Shown: piece by piece, positions 33,751 to 41,161 of the stretch
Layout of the letters: every line of letters starts with the position of its first letter
Numbering within the stretch: the stretch's first letter is position 1
Source: Candidatus Methanomarinus sp. HR1
GTDB taxonomy: Archaea; Halobacteriota; Methanosarcinia; Methanosarcinales; Methanocomedenaceae
Reading direction: 5' to 3'
Assembly: GCA_002926195.1 (NCBI GenBank)
Contig: MZXQ01000095.1
Location: 1 to 41,161 of the forward strand
Length of the DNA: 41,161 bases
Translations under genes and position numbers: made by a program
The notes under the pieces: generated by a model
The model's input: the letters and a program-made list of their open reading frames with translations, nothing else
Databases searched by the model: none
What the model was told of the DNA's origin: nothing

Positions 33751-33815
33751 ATAAAATGTTCCCTTCGGCCGCACTTACTTGAGATATATTTTTATAAAAT
33801 ATATACAGTAATAAA
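33751..33815. repeat. Degenerate hairpin repeat R6 (type B)
   Basis: In the gap between the HAD-like gene and the MoxR operon. CCCTTCGGCC and ACTTGAGATATAT correspond to CCCTTCGGTC and TCTTGAGTATATAT of R2/R3, followed by AAAATATATACAGTA, like the end of R3. The core hairpin has lost its pairing. The AT-rich part may contribute to one or both divergent promoters. Confidence 0.4.
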
Positions 33816-33875
33816 GATAACCTTTATGTGGTAATTTAAATATAATATATATTAACAACAGTTCTTGTGGCTCAC

Positions 33876-34733
33876 ATGGATAAAGATATTAAGAAGATTT
33901 CCAGGATATTTCGCAGATACAGATGGTATTATAGGATAACCGACTTTATTCTGCTTTTTACACTGTTTTATACTATATCCTATTATTTCAATGTGGTCAC
34001 AGTATTTTCCCAGTATATGGAATTCTATGTGATAGGTACTATAACACTTGACAAGATCATAGTAGTGGGGTTATGTGGTCTTATTTCCATGGTACTGGTT
34101 ATTTTATTGTATATAAGAAAACCACCGGTTGATCCATTCGGAATGATCGAATCCAGGTATGGATGGATGATCGAGAGGCTTCAAACAGCCTGGGACAACA
34201 GGTATGAGGATAATATAGTCGCAAGTGACCTGATTGAACAGGTGACCAATAGGCTAAAACAGGTTAATGTAGGCTCATTCCTCAACCGCAAACACATAGT
34301 TACCAGACTATTGTTCTCTTTGATCCTGACAGCTTCGTTGATAGGACTTCTTACCACCCAGACACATTCGGATTTTACCCCGCAGGATATAGCTCAAATA
34401 ATTGAAAAGACAGCTGACAATATATCGAATAGTGCCCTACCGAACCAGACCTCTAAGGAAAGTGGAATGGATGAAGATATCTACGGAGAAACCTCTGTGG
34501 CCAGCCTTTCAGGTGAGAGTATAGAATTGCTTATTATCCCGGGTCTTGGTACTGAGGTCACTATAAGACATACCGAGCAGGAAGATGATATCCAGTTCGT
34601 TGCGTCCCAGACATATCCGGTGGATATTAGTGCATCAGCAGCCGCTGATGAGAGTTATCAGGCAATCCTTGCGCTGTCAGACCAGGATAGTGACCTGGTA
34701 AAAGAATATGCCATATTACGTAGTAAATTATAA
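33876..34733 (+). CDS. Membrane protein opening the MoxR operon
   Basis: 285 aa from the ATG at 33876; a GTG three codons earlier is an alternative, and neither has a clear ribosome binding site. Two membrane helices near the start ('FILLFTLFYTISYYF', 'IIVVGLCGLISMVLVILLYI'), then a conserved-looking amphipathic part 'GMIESRYGWMIERLQTAWDN', a third helix near 150 ('LLFSLILTASLIGLL'), and a soluble tail of about 125 residues. It belongs to the uncharacterised membrane proteins found before moxR in Methanosarcinales. A role in anchoring or regulating MoxR is inference. Confidence 0.7.
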   Translation: MDKDIKKISRIFRRYRWYYRITDFILLFTLFYTISYYFNVVTVFSQYMEFYVIGTITLDKIIVVGLCGLISMVLVILLYIRKPPVDPFGMIESRYGWMIERLQTAWDNRYEDNIVASDLIEQVTNRLKQVNVGSFLNRKHIVTRLLFSLILTASLIGLLTTQTHSDFTPQDIAQIIEKTADNISNSALPNQTSKESGMDEDIYGETSVASLSGESIELLIIPGLGTEVTIRHTEQEDDIQFVASQTYPVDISASAAADESYQAILALSDQDSDLVKEYAILRSKL

Positions 34734-34754
34734 TCAAATGTATTGAGGTATTGA

Positions 34755-35729
34755 ATGAATAAAGATAAGAATAATCTATCAGATACATACGATCGATCAG
34801 GTGAGGTATTCAAATCAGTCTATAATGAGATCTCTGAAGTGATCGTAGGTCAATCCGAGGCTGTAACACAGATCATGATAGCTATGCTGTGTGACGGGCA
34901 TGCTCTTATAGAGAGCAATCCCGGACTTGGCAAGACACTTATTATCAGTACACTATCGCGCATGCTTGATCTTAAATTTAACAGGATACAGTGTACACCT
35001 GATCTGATGCCTTCTGATATCACCGGTACTTATGTAGTAGAAGAGAAAGGCGGGAGTAAGGAGTTCAGGTTCGAACCAGGGCCGGTATTTACCAATATCC
35101 TGCTGGCTGATGAGATCAACAGGGCATCTCCGAAAACACAAAGTGCACTGCTTGAGAGCATGCAGGAGAAGCAGGTTACTGTAGGTAATATGACATATTC
35201 ACTGGAGAGGCCTTTCTTTGTACTGGCAACCCAGAACCCTATTGAAATGGAAGGAACTTTCCCATTACCTGAAGCCCAGCTGGATAGATTCCTGATAAAG
35301 ATCAACCTGGACTATCCGTCTTTCGAAGAAGAGAATGAGATCGTAGACAGGTATACAGGTAATGTTGTGCCTGAAGTAAGAAAGATAATGTCAAAAGAGC
35401 AGTTGATAAAATTGCAGATGCTGACACGAGATGTACCTATATCAGAAGAACTGAAAAAAAAGGTTATCAAGATCGTGTCCCAAACGCGTACTGATAAAGA
35501 ATTCATTGAATTCGGAGCATCGCCGAGAGCCAGTATAGCACTTATTCTATCATCCAAGGCAAGAGCCCTGATCAATGGACGTAATTATGTTAGTGATGAG
35601 GATGTGCAATCAATGGCATATCCTGTATTACGGCACAGGATTATCCTGAATTTCGAATCCCAGCGCAAGGGCATTAGCCACGATCAGGTGATTGACAGTA
35701 TCTTACAACACACAAAACACATCAAATAA
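34755..35729 (+). CDS. moxR: MoxR-family AAA+ ATPase
   Basis: 324 aa. Walker A 'NPGLGKT' (about residue 57), 'RIQCTPDLMPSDITGTY', Walker B 'LLADEINRASPKTQ', sensor 'LATQNPIEMEGTFPLPEAQLDRF', and the C-terminal lid domain from about 220 ('FGASPRASIALIL'). MoxR proteins are chaperone-like ATPases that work with VWA-domain proteins, here the three encoded downstream. GAGGT precedes the ATG. Next gene after 3 bp. Confidence 0.93.
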   Translation: MNKDKNNLSDTYDRSGEVFKSVYNEISEVIVGQSEAVTQIMIAMLCDGHALIESNPGLGKTLIISTLSRMLDLKFNRIQCTPDLMPSDITGTYVVEEKGGSKEFRFEPGPVFTNILLADEINRASPKTQSALLESMQEKQVTVGNMTYSLERPFFVLATQNPIEMEGTFPLPEAQLDRFLIKINLDYPSFEEENEIVDRYTGNVVPEVRKIMSKEQLIKLQMLTRDVPISEELKKKVIKIVSQTRTDKEFIEFGASPRASIALILSSKARALINGRNYVSDEDVQSMAYPVLRHRIILNFESQRKGISHDQVIDSILQHTKHIK

Positions 35730-35732
35730 GTC

Positions 35733-36590
35733 ATGATCTCTACTGAATTTCTACGCGAACTGGATCGCTTCTCTTTTGCTGCACAGAAAAGAGTGTCAAG
35801 TCAATATGCCGGAGGACGCCGCTCTACCAGGATAGGAAGAGGCACTGATGCGTATGGTTTTCGTGAATATGAAAGAGGTGACGATTTTAGGACCATCGAC
35901 TGGAAGGTATATGCCCGTACTGAAAAACTATATGTCAGGCAGTTTGAGGAACACAGGGACCTGGTCACCCATATCCTGCTGGATGTAAGCGGGAGTATGA
36001 ACTTTCCTGATGAGGGACTCAATAAATTCGAATACGCTGCCATGCTGGCAGTAGGGTTTGCCTACCTGGTGATGCGTGAGAATGAAAAATTCACTATATC
36101 CACCTTTACAGACGATATAGCTATTTTTAAACCAGGCAGGGGAAAAGTAAACCTGTTATCAAGCATTGACAGGCTGAACAGTATTAATCCCGGGGGACCT
36201 ACTGCATTTGAGGATTGTATCGAGCAATACAGCAAAGTGATACATTCAAAATCAAGAGTGATCATTATCTCTGATCTTCTAATACCATTGGAGGATATAC
36301 GCCCTGCCATCTACCGGGTGGGACAAAATGACATGATCGTTATTCAAGTGCTTGATCCATCTGAGATACAGCTTCCTGAAGTAGGTGCAGTAAAGCTGCG
36401 TGACCTTGAGACAACCGAGCAATTATTTACTGACATCAACACTGCCCTGGTATCCGAATATACAAGTGAGCTTATATTACATAGAGATAGCATTAAGACC
36501 GAATGTGATCGACTTGGTGCGGATTTCTTTTCATTCGGTACAGATCTGCCTATCTTTGAGGCTATTTACAGGACCATCCACGGGAGATGA
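35733..36590 (+). CDS. DUF58 protein with VWA-like domain
   Basis: 285 aa. The DUF58 signature 'YGFREYERGDDFRTIDWKVYARTEKLYVRQFEE' region (about 40-75) is followed by a VWA domain with an intact MIDAS start, 'LLDVSGSMNF' (Asp 84). Cytoplasmic, no membrane segment. DUF58 proteins accompany MoxR in most genomes and are thought to be its substrate adaptors. Spaced 3 bp after moxR and 5 bp before the next start. Confidence 0.9.
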   Translation: MISTEFLRELDRFSFAAQKRVSSQYAGGRRSTRIGRGTDAYGFREYERGDDFRTIDWKVYARTEKLYVRQFEEHRDLVTHILLDVSGSMNFPDEGLNKFEYAAMLAVGFAYLVMRENEKFTISTFTDDIAIFKPGRGKVNLLSSIDRLNSINPGGPTAFEDCIEQYSKVIHSKSRVIIISDLLIPLEDIRPAIYRVGQNDMIVIQVLDPSEIQLPEVGAVKLRDLETTEQLFTDINTALVSEYTSELILHRDSIKTECDRLGADFFSFGTDLPIFEAIYRTIHGR

Positions 36591-36595
36591 ATTGA

Positions 36596-38449
36596 TTGGC
36601 AGGGTTTTTTAACATACTATTTTCCAATCCGCTGGGATTGCTGGCACTGGCCAGTATTATTCCTCTTATCATTCTATATCTGTTGCGCCCTAAGACCATT
36701 GACCTGAATATACCTTCACTGCTTTTTATTCTAAAACGCGAAGAGAAGCGCAGTAAGCTTTCACTGCTATTTAGAAGGCTTATCCGCGATCCGTTGTTTC
36801 TTATACAGTTATTTGTATTGATCCTGTTAAGCCTTGCAATAGCAGGCCCATATATCATGGATGAGAAGGTTTCAGGTGACCATACGGTGATCATAATAGA
36901 TAATTCAGCCAGTATGCAGGCAGGCGGCAGGCTGGACAGTGCTAAAGATATGGCTACAAAGCGTTTGTCTGCTGTAAATAGTGTGATCTGGGCACAGAAT
37001 GTACCTGTACTGGCATTAAAAGAAAAAAGCACAATAAGAGCTAAAGAAGTGATCGCTATAACTCCCCAGCGCGCTGTTGCCTGTGATCTTGCTGCTGCTA
37101 TCACCTATGCAGAAAGGATTTCGGGTGCGGGTGGAAGTATCATTGTTTTTTCAGACTTTGCCAGCTGGACAGGTGATGACCCACTTGTGGCAAAAAGCCT
37201 GGCTGAATACAATGGAGTGAAAGTTGAGTTTGTAGGGGTTAATGAGCCTGGTAACGGAAATATTGGTTTTGTCAATGGTTGGATAGATATTTCCAATGGA
37301 AAATATAACCTGAACCTTGCAATTAAGAATTTTAATGAACAAAATGCCAATGTACAATTACAAATCCGAAACGGAGATGCAAAACAAAGCGCAACACTGG
37401 ATATCCCTGCACATACTACCAGCGCATATATTGTACCTGGTCTTAATACCGGCCGCACTGAAGTAACTATAAATAGTGGTGGTGGACTTGGGCTTGATGA
37501 TACTGCTTATGTTTTTATCCCACCTGCTGCCGGGGGCAGTATCTTACTTGTGGATAGTAGAGACCAGACACCGACCATAGGTGCTCTGGGACTTTTTAGT
37601 GCAGGAGTTGAACATTCCAGGCACCTGCCGCAGGACCTTTTTGCATATGATATTGTGATACTTGGCACATTGAACAACGGATCAGTTGATTGGAATGTAT
37701 TGAATGATTTTGTGAAAGGCGGCGGAACATTGATCGCAATGGCCTCTTCGTCTCTGGTTAATGCAAATAATGATAATGATCTGCTGCCTATTACTGTTAC
37801 CGGCATCTCAAATGAGACGAAGCTTACAGTAGTTGCAGAAAATCCTCTGACCGGAAGTATTGCTTTTGAAGATATTGAAATAGTGCATCACATAAAGGGC
37901 ACAGTACCTGATGGTGCTACCGTGCTTGTAGAGGCATCGGATGGCTCACCCATATTATGCCACTGGCGTAAGGGTAAGGGTACTGTTGTGTATCTCGGAC
38001 TCAATGATATAACGGGAGATAATGCATGGTCAGGTTTTAATACCATGCCTGAATTCCCGCTGTTCTGGAAGAATATGATAGACTGGATAGGAGGTACGGA
38101 TATTGAGCAGCACAATGCTTTAACTGGTACTGTTATCAAACTGCCTGCCGAGCAGACCATTACCTGTCCGGATGGAAATACTATTACCTCCAACAACCTA
38201 TGGATAGACCAGGTGGGTTTCTATCAGTTAGAAGCGCAGGTACTTGCAGCTAATCTATATGATTCTAAAGAGTCAAATGTGGATGAGATATCCCTGGATG
38301 TCAGCTCTGTCACAAGTAAATATATTGAAAGACCGCAGACAGTCAGTACAGAGGGAACCAGTGATATCACTACTTATCTTATCTTATTGGTATTTGGTCT
38401 GGTCTTTTTGGAATTGTATGTTATACACCGCAGGAGGGAGCTGTTTTGA
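36596..38449 (+). CDS. BatA-like membrane protein with VWA domain
   Basis: 617 aa, started by TTG at 36596 (GGGAGA lies 8 bases upstream, at the end of the DUF58 gene). The N-terminus 'FSNPLGLLALASIIPLIILYLLRPK' is the BatA/aerotolerance motif, followed by a second helix near 80 and a VWA domain with MIDAS 'DNSASM' (Asp 102). A large extracytoplasmic part follows, with a class I glutamine-amidotransferase-like segment ('GGSILLVDSRDQTP', 'YDIVILGTLNNGSV', 'FVKGGGTLIAMAS'), and a final membrane helix, 'YLILLVFGLVFLELYVI'. Its stop overlaps the next start (TTGA). Confidence 0.88.
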   Translation: MAGFFNILFSNPLGLLALASIIPLIILYLLRPKTIDLNIPSLLFILKREEKRSKLSLLFRRLIRDPLFLIQLFVLILLSLAIAGPYIMDEKVSGDHTVIIIDNSASMQAGGRLDSAKDMATKRLSAVNSVIWAQNVPVLALKEKSTIRAKEVIAITPQRAVACDLAAAITYAERISGAGGSIIVFSDFASWTGDDPLVAKSLAEYNGVKVEFVGVNEPGNGNIGFVNGWIDISNGKYNLNLAIKNFNEQNANVQLQIRNGDAKQSATLDIPAHTTSAYIVPGLNTGRTEVTINSGGGLGLDDTAYVFIPPAAGGSILLVDSRDQTPTIGALGLFSAGVEHSRHLPQDLFAYDIVILGTLNNGSVDWNVLNDFVKGGGTLIAMASSSLVNANNDNDLLPITVTGISNETKLTVVAENPLTGSIAFEDIEIVHHIKGTVPDGATVLVEASDGSPILCHWRKGKGTVVYLGLNDITGDNAWSGFNTMPEFPLFWKNMIDWIGGTDIEQHNALTGTVIKLPAEQTITCPDGNTITSNNLWIDQVGFYQLEAQVLAANLYDSKESNVDEISLDVSSVTSKYIERPQTVSTEGTSDITTYLILLVFGLVFLELYVIHRRRELF

Positions 38450-40893
38450 TAGGGTTTGAACATGTGTACTACCTGCTGGCAATAATCCCTGTATTTATTG
38501 CAGGGTGGATACTGGTAAAACGTGGTGCCAATCACAGTCTTATTATGAGTCGTGTTAGTGTCATATCACTGCTTATTATAGCATTAGCAGGACCGTATAA
38601 TCCATTGATCGTGACTGAGATTGATGATACTCCTTCTATTACTGTATTATCGGATGAGACAGAGAGTATGGACCTTTTTGAAGAAGGTACGGCGCAGGAG
38701 ATATTTGAGCGTTTGCAGGGGCAAACACCTGTTACTATGGAACGGATGAAGGGGTTGCGCTCGGATATAGGTGATGAGATACTTTCTTCATCGGAAAGGA
38801 GTTATCATGTTGTGGTGGTATCTGACGGGAATAACAATTTCGGAAGTGATTTGGAAGAGACTATTGATTTTATTTCAGATACAGGTACTTCAATATATGC
38901 TATTACACAGACTCCGCTGGTAAATGATCTGAGTGTTGAGATAACGGGTGGGAGGACGGCTGTTGTTGGTAATGAGAACCTGGTAGGTATTGAGGTAAGA
39001 CAGGCACTGAGTGATGCACGTTATAGGCTGACTGTTGAAGTAGACGGACAATCTGTGTTAAGAATAGATGAGACACAGACTGCTGTGAAAAAGACCATAG
39101 CTTTTTCCCATACTTTTACGTCTTTGGGTCCTCATGTGATCACTGCCAGGATATCATCCTCGGATGATATGCGTACGGATAATAATCTGTTTAATAAGAC
39201 AGTCTATGTTGTTCCTAAACCTGAAGTTTTGTTGATCACATCAGATACGGACTCACCTATGTATAATATACTGAATAATCAGTATGCTCTGTATACTGCT
39301 TCTGCAGTTGATGTTAATAATCTATCAAAATATAAGGCTGTAGTGCTGGATAATAGCAATAATGACCACATTTCTTCTGGTGTTGTGGATAAACTACGGG
39401 AATATACTGCTAATGGTAGAGGGCTGGTTGTGGTTGGTGGAGATAATAGCTATGATTTCGGGAATTATTTATCATCCGGACTGGAGACTGTATTACCGGT
39501 TGAATCGTATCCCAGTACCTATGCAGGGTCTGTGAATATTGTAATTGTAATGGATATTAGCGGAAGTATTAAAGCTCATCAGGCACTGGATGATGAGAAA
39601 GCCATGGTTATCAGTCTATTGCAAGATATGGGCAGGGACACGAATGTTGGAATAGCAGCCTTTGGCAGTAAAGCTGTTCAGGTAAGCGAGGGATTGCTGC
39701 CTATGTCCGGTCATGCCAACCGTGATGCTCTGATAGATAAAGTGACAAATCTTAAAACAGGTCATGGGGGTACATCTATGGATGAAGGGATTGCTAAGGC
39801 TACTGAGATGCTGGATAATACCAGCGGTCAGAAAAATATCATAATATTTTCTGATGGGGCTATTGATAATTGTTTTGATGACTGCATGATAGAGATATCA
39901 AGTATTGATACCACGCAAATAGAAATGATCTTTGCATTGATCAAGACCAATGTGATAAAAGAGCAACTTGTGAAGACAAATTACAATAAGGGAGAATATT
40001 TCATGGATATCTTAGCTCAACATGCAGGAGGAGAATTCTATGAACTTGAATTGGATCAGCGGCTTGATCTTACTTTCGGGAAGGAGTCACCTGATCTTTC
40101 ACCAGATGAATCAAAAGTGTATGCGGTTGTACGTCTTGATGAAGAACATTTCATCACCCGTTATCTCAATATATCAGGGAGCATTTCAGGATATAACGAT
40201 GTCACACAAAAAGTTGGTGCCAGCCGTCTGGTAACCACAAGCATGGGAAAACCTGTTGTTACTTCATGGCAGTTCGGACTGGGCAGGGTGGTAAGTCTTA
40301 GTACTGATAATGGTAAATTCTGGTCAGGTGAACTGTATTCCGGTGAGAATGCCAGGTTAATGCCCAGTATTATCAACTGGGTGGTAGGTGACCCACAACC
40401 TGACAAAGGGCTTGTAGTTTATTCCAGTGATATGTATCTGGGTTCACCTGGAACGATAACTGTTCTAAGTGATACGCTGCCGGGTGTGAGCTTTAATGGA
40501 CAGGAAGTATCAATGTCCAGGACTGAAGACAGGAGCTTTGAAGGTGTACTTAATCCTGTGTCCCAGGGTGTATTTCCGCTTGTGGTTACAGGAGGAGGAG
40601 AACGGATAGATGATTTATTAGCAGTTGATTATCCGATGGAATACAGGGATGTTGGTAATAATCCTGAGTTTTTGGAGGCAGTTAAGAGGAATAGGGGTGG
40701 GGTATATTATCCGGAGCAGGCTACGTCGATATTGTTTGAGGATATTATGACTAATTCGGTTCGGACTACTGTGGAACATGTGGATTTAAGGTGGATAGCT
40801 CTTTTGGTGGCATTGATTGTGTTTTTGAGTGAGGTTATTGTGAGACGTGTACATGGGATTATTGATATTAAGGATAGGCGTAAGGGGGTGTGA
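38446..40893 (+). CDS. BatB-like membrane protein with VWA domain and C-terminal helix
   Basis: 815 aa, started by TTG at 38446 after GGAGGGAG, overlapping the preceding stop by 4 bp. Two N-terminal helices ('YYLLAIIPVFIAGWILV', 'ISLLIIALAGP') are followed by a first VWA-like segment with a weak MIDAS, 'LSDETESMD' (about 70), then an Ig-like beta domain, a second VWA domain with complete MIDAS 'VMDISGS' (Asp near 370) and 'GGTSMDEGIAKA', a further beta-rich part, and the helix 'WIALLVALIVFLSEVIV' near the end. The bulk should lie outside the cell. Last gene of the operon. Confidence 0.88.
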   Translation: MIGFEHVYYLLAIIPVFIAGWILVKRGANHSLIMSRVSVISLLIIALAGPYNPLIVTEIDDTPSITVLSDETESMDLFEEGTAQEIFERLQGQTPVTMERMKGLRSDIGDEILSSSERSYHVVVVSDGNNNFGSDLEETIDFISDTGTSIYAITQTPLVNDLSVEITGGRTAVVGNENLVGIEVRQALSDARYRLTVEVDGQSVLRIDETQTAVKKTIAFSHTFTSLGPHVITARISSSDDMRTDNNLFNKTVYVVPKPEVLLITSDTDSPMYNILNNQYALYTASAVDVNNLSKYKAVVLDNSNNDHISSGVVDKLREYTANGRGLVVVGGDNSYDFGNYLSSGLETVLPVESYPSTYAGSVNIVIVMDISGSIKAHQALDDEKAMVISLLQDMGRDTNVGIAAFGSKAVQVSEGLLPMSGHANRDALIDKVTNLKTGHGGTSMDEGIAKATEMLDNTSGQKNIIIFSDGAIDNCFDDCMIEISSIDTTQIEMIFALIKTNVIKEQLVKTNYNKGEYFMDILAQHAGGEFYELELDQRLDLTFGKESPDLSPDESKVYAVVRLDEEHFITRYLNISGSISGYNDVTQKVGASRLVTTSMGKPVVTSWQFGLGRVVSLSTDNGKFWSGELYSGENARLMPSIINWVVGDPQPDKGLVVYSSDMYLGSPGTITVLSDTLPGVSFNGQEVSMSRTEDRSFEGVLNPVSQGVFPLVVTGGGERIDDLLAVDYPMEYRDVGNNPEFLEAVKRNRGGVYYPEQATSILFEDIMTNSVRTTVEHVDLRWIALLVALIVFLSEVIVRRVHGIIDIKDRRKGV

Positions 40894-40980
40894 GTTTGGG
40901 GGATGTGTGTTTGAGGGATTTGCAAGTATTTTTTGAATCGGTCACTTATTTGTAGATATTCCTTGGATACATAACAAAAA

Positions 40981-41160
40981 TCAATCTTGTGCTTGTGCTT
41001 CTACTATGATTTGGGGGTGTCGCATTATGCTAACGCCACCTTTGGTTCGCTTGCGCTTTGGGCTGTGGCTGCCGATACTAAGGAACTCCGCACAATACTT
41101 CACAATAACGCACTTCTTTTTCTCTTCATCTGGGAGCAGTTCTGGACGGATGGATTTTAA
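40981..41160 (-). CDS. C-terminal fragment of an unidentified protein (5' end outside window)
   Basis: An open frame enters from the right edge and ends at TGA (40981-40983): 59 residues beginning 'LKSIRPELLPDEEKKKCVIV' and including 'HSPKRKRTKGGV'. The composition is like real coding sequence, but the fragment is too short to name and the GC-rich middle resembles other non-coding blocks. It converges on the VWA operon, leaving 87 bp without features. Confidence 0.3.
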   Translation of the reverse strand, partial: LKSIRPELLPDEEKKKCVIVKYCAEFLSIGSHSPKRKRTKGGVSIMRHPQIIVEAQAQD

Positions 41161-41161
41161 C

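Overview
The window is archaeal and most likely from a Methanosarcinales-related euryarchaeote; an ANME-2-type methane oxidiser or a methanogen would both fit. The evidence is a complete A1Ao ATP synthase operon in the Methanosarcina order (H-I-K-E-C-F-A-B-D-G), an F420-dependent sulfite reductase (Fsr), archaeal Trm1 and type IA topoisomerase, DUF835, DUF5658 and KaiC/Roadblock signalling genes, TATA-box promoters and several leaderless-looking starts. The exact lineage is inference. Base composition is moderately AT-rich, and TTG/GTG starts with good ribosome binding sites are frequent.

Layout. 1-5.7 kb: the end of a DUF835 protein, then fsr (minus) divergent from an Lrp/AsnC regulator with a palindromic operator-like site between them, then a two-gene flavin/Fe-S 2-hydroxyacid dehydrogenase module (glcD-glcF like). 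5.7-8.9 kb: a small Cys-containing protein, an AAA_14/DUF4143 ATPase, then a decayed region of about 0.86 kb with interspersed hairpin repeats and a truncated RelE-like fragment, a DUF5658 membrane protein, and a 318-bp non-autonomous transposon with perfect 10-bp inverted ends and an 8-bp target duplication. 8.9-10.9 kb: topA.

11.1-16.0 kb is a signalling cassette: a six-PAS protein ending in an RsbR-like STAS domain, a Roadblock/LC7 protein, a fusion of a KaiC-like domain (degenerate Walker A) to a Ras-like GTPase, and an intact KaiC-like ATPase. 16.0-20.2 kb: a small membrane protein, a cupredoxin-like lipoprotein, trm1, an RHH/PIN toxin-antitoxin pair, a VanZ-like protein and UppP. 20.2-28.6 kb is the ATP synthase operon on the minus strand, including a 46-aa AhaG-like subunit gene. 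28.7-33.7 kb (minus) holds an unknown protein, a TIM-barrel isomerase-like protein, two nucleotide-sugar dehydrogenases and a HAD-like COG4030 protein. 33.9-40.9 kb (plus) is a MoxR-DUF58-VWA-VWA operon led by a membrane protein. The end carries a truncated minus-strand reading frame.

The most noteworthy items are the PAS-STAS/Roadblock/KaiC-GTPase cassette, a six-copy family of mosaic hairpin repeats that lie at gene ends and promoters (in two cases supplying the last codons of genes), and the small transposon with an intact target duplication. No tRNA, rRNA or CRISPR array was found.
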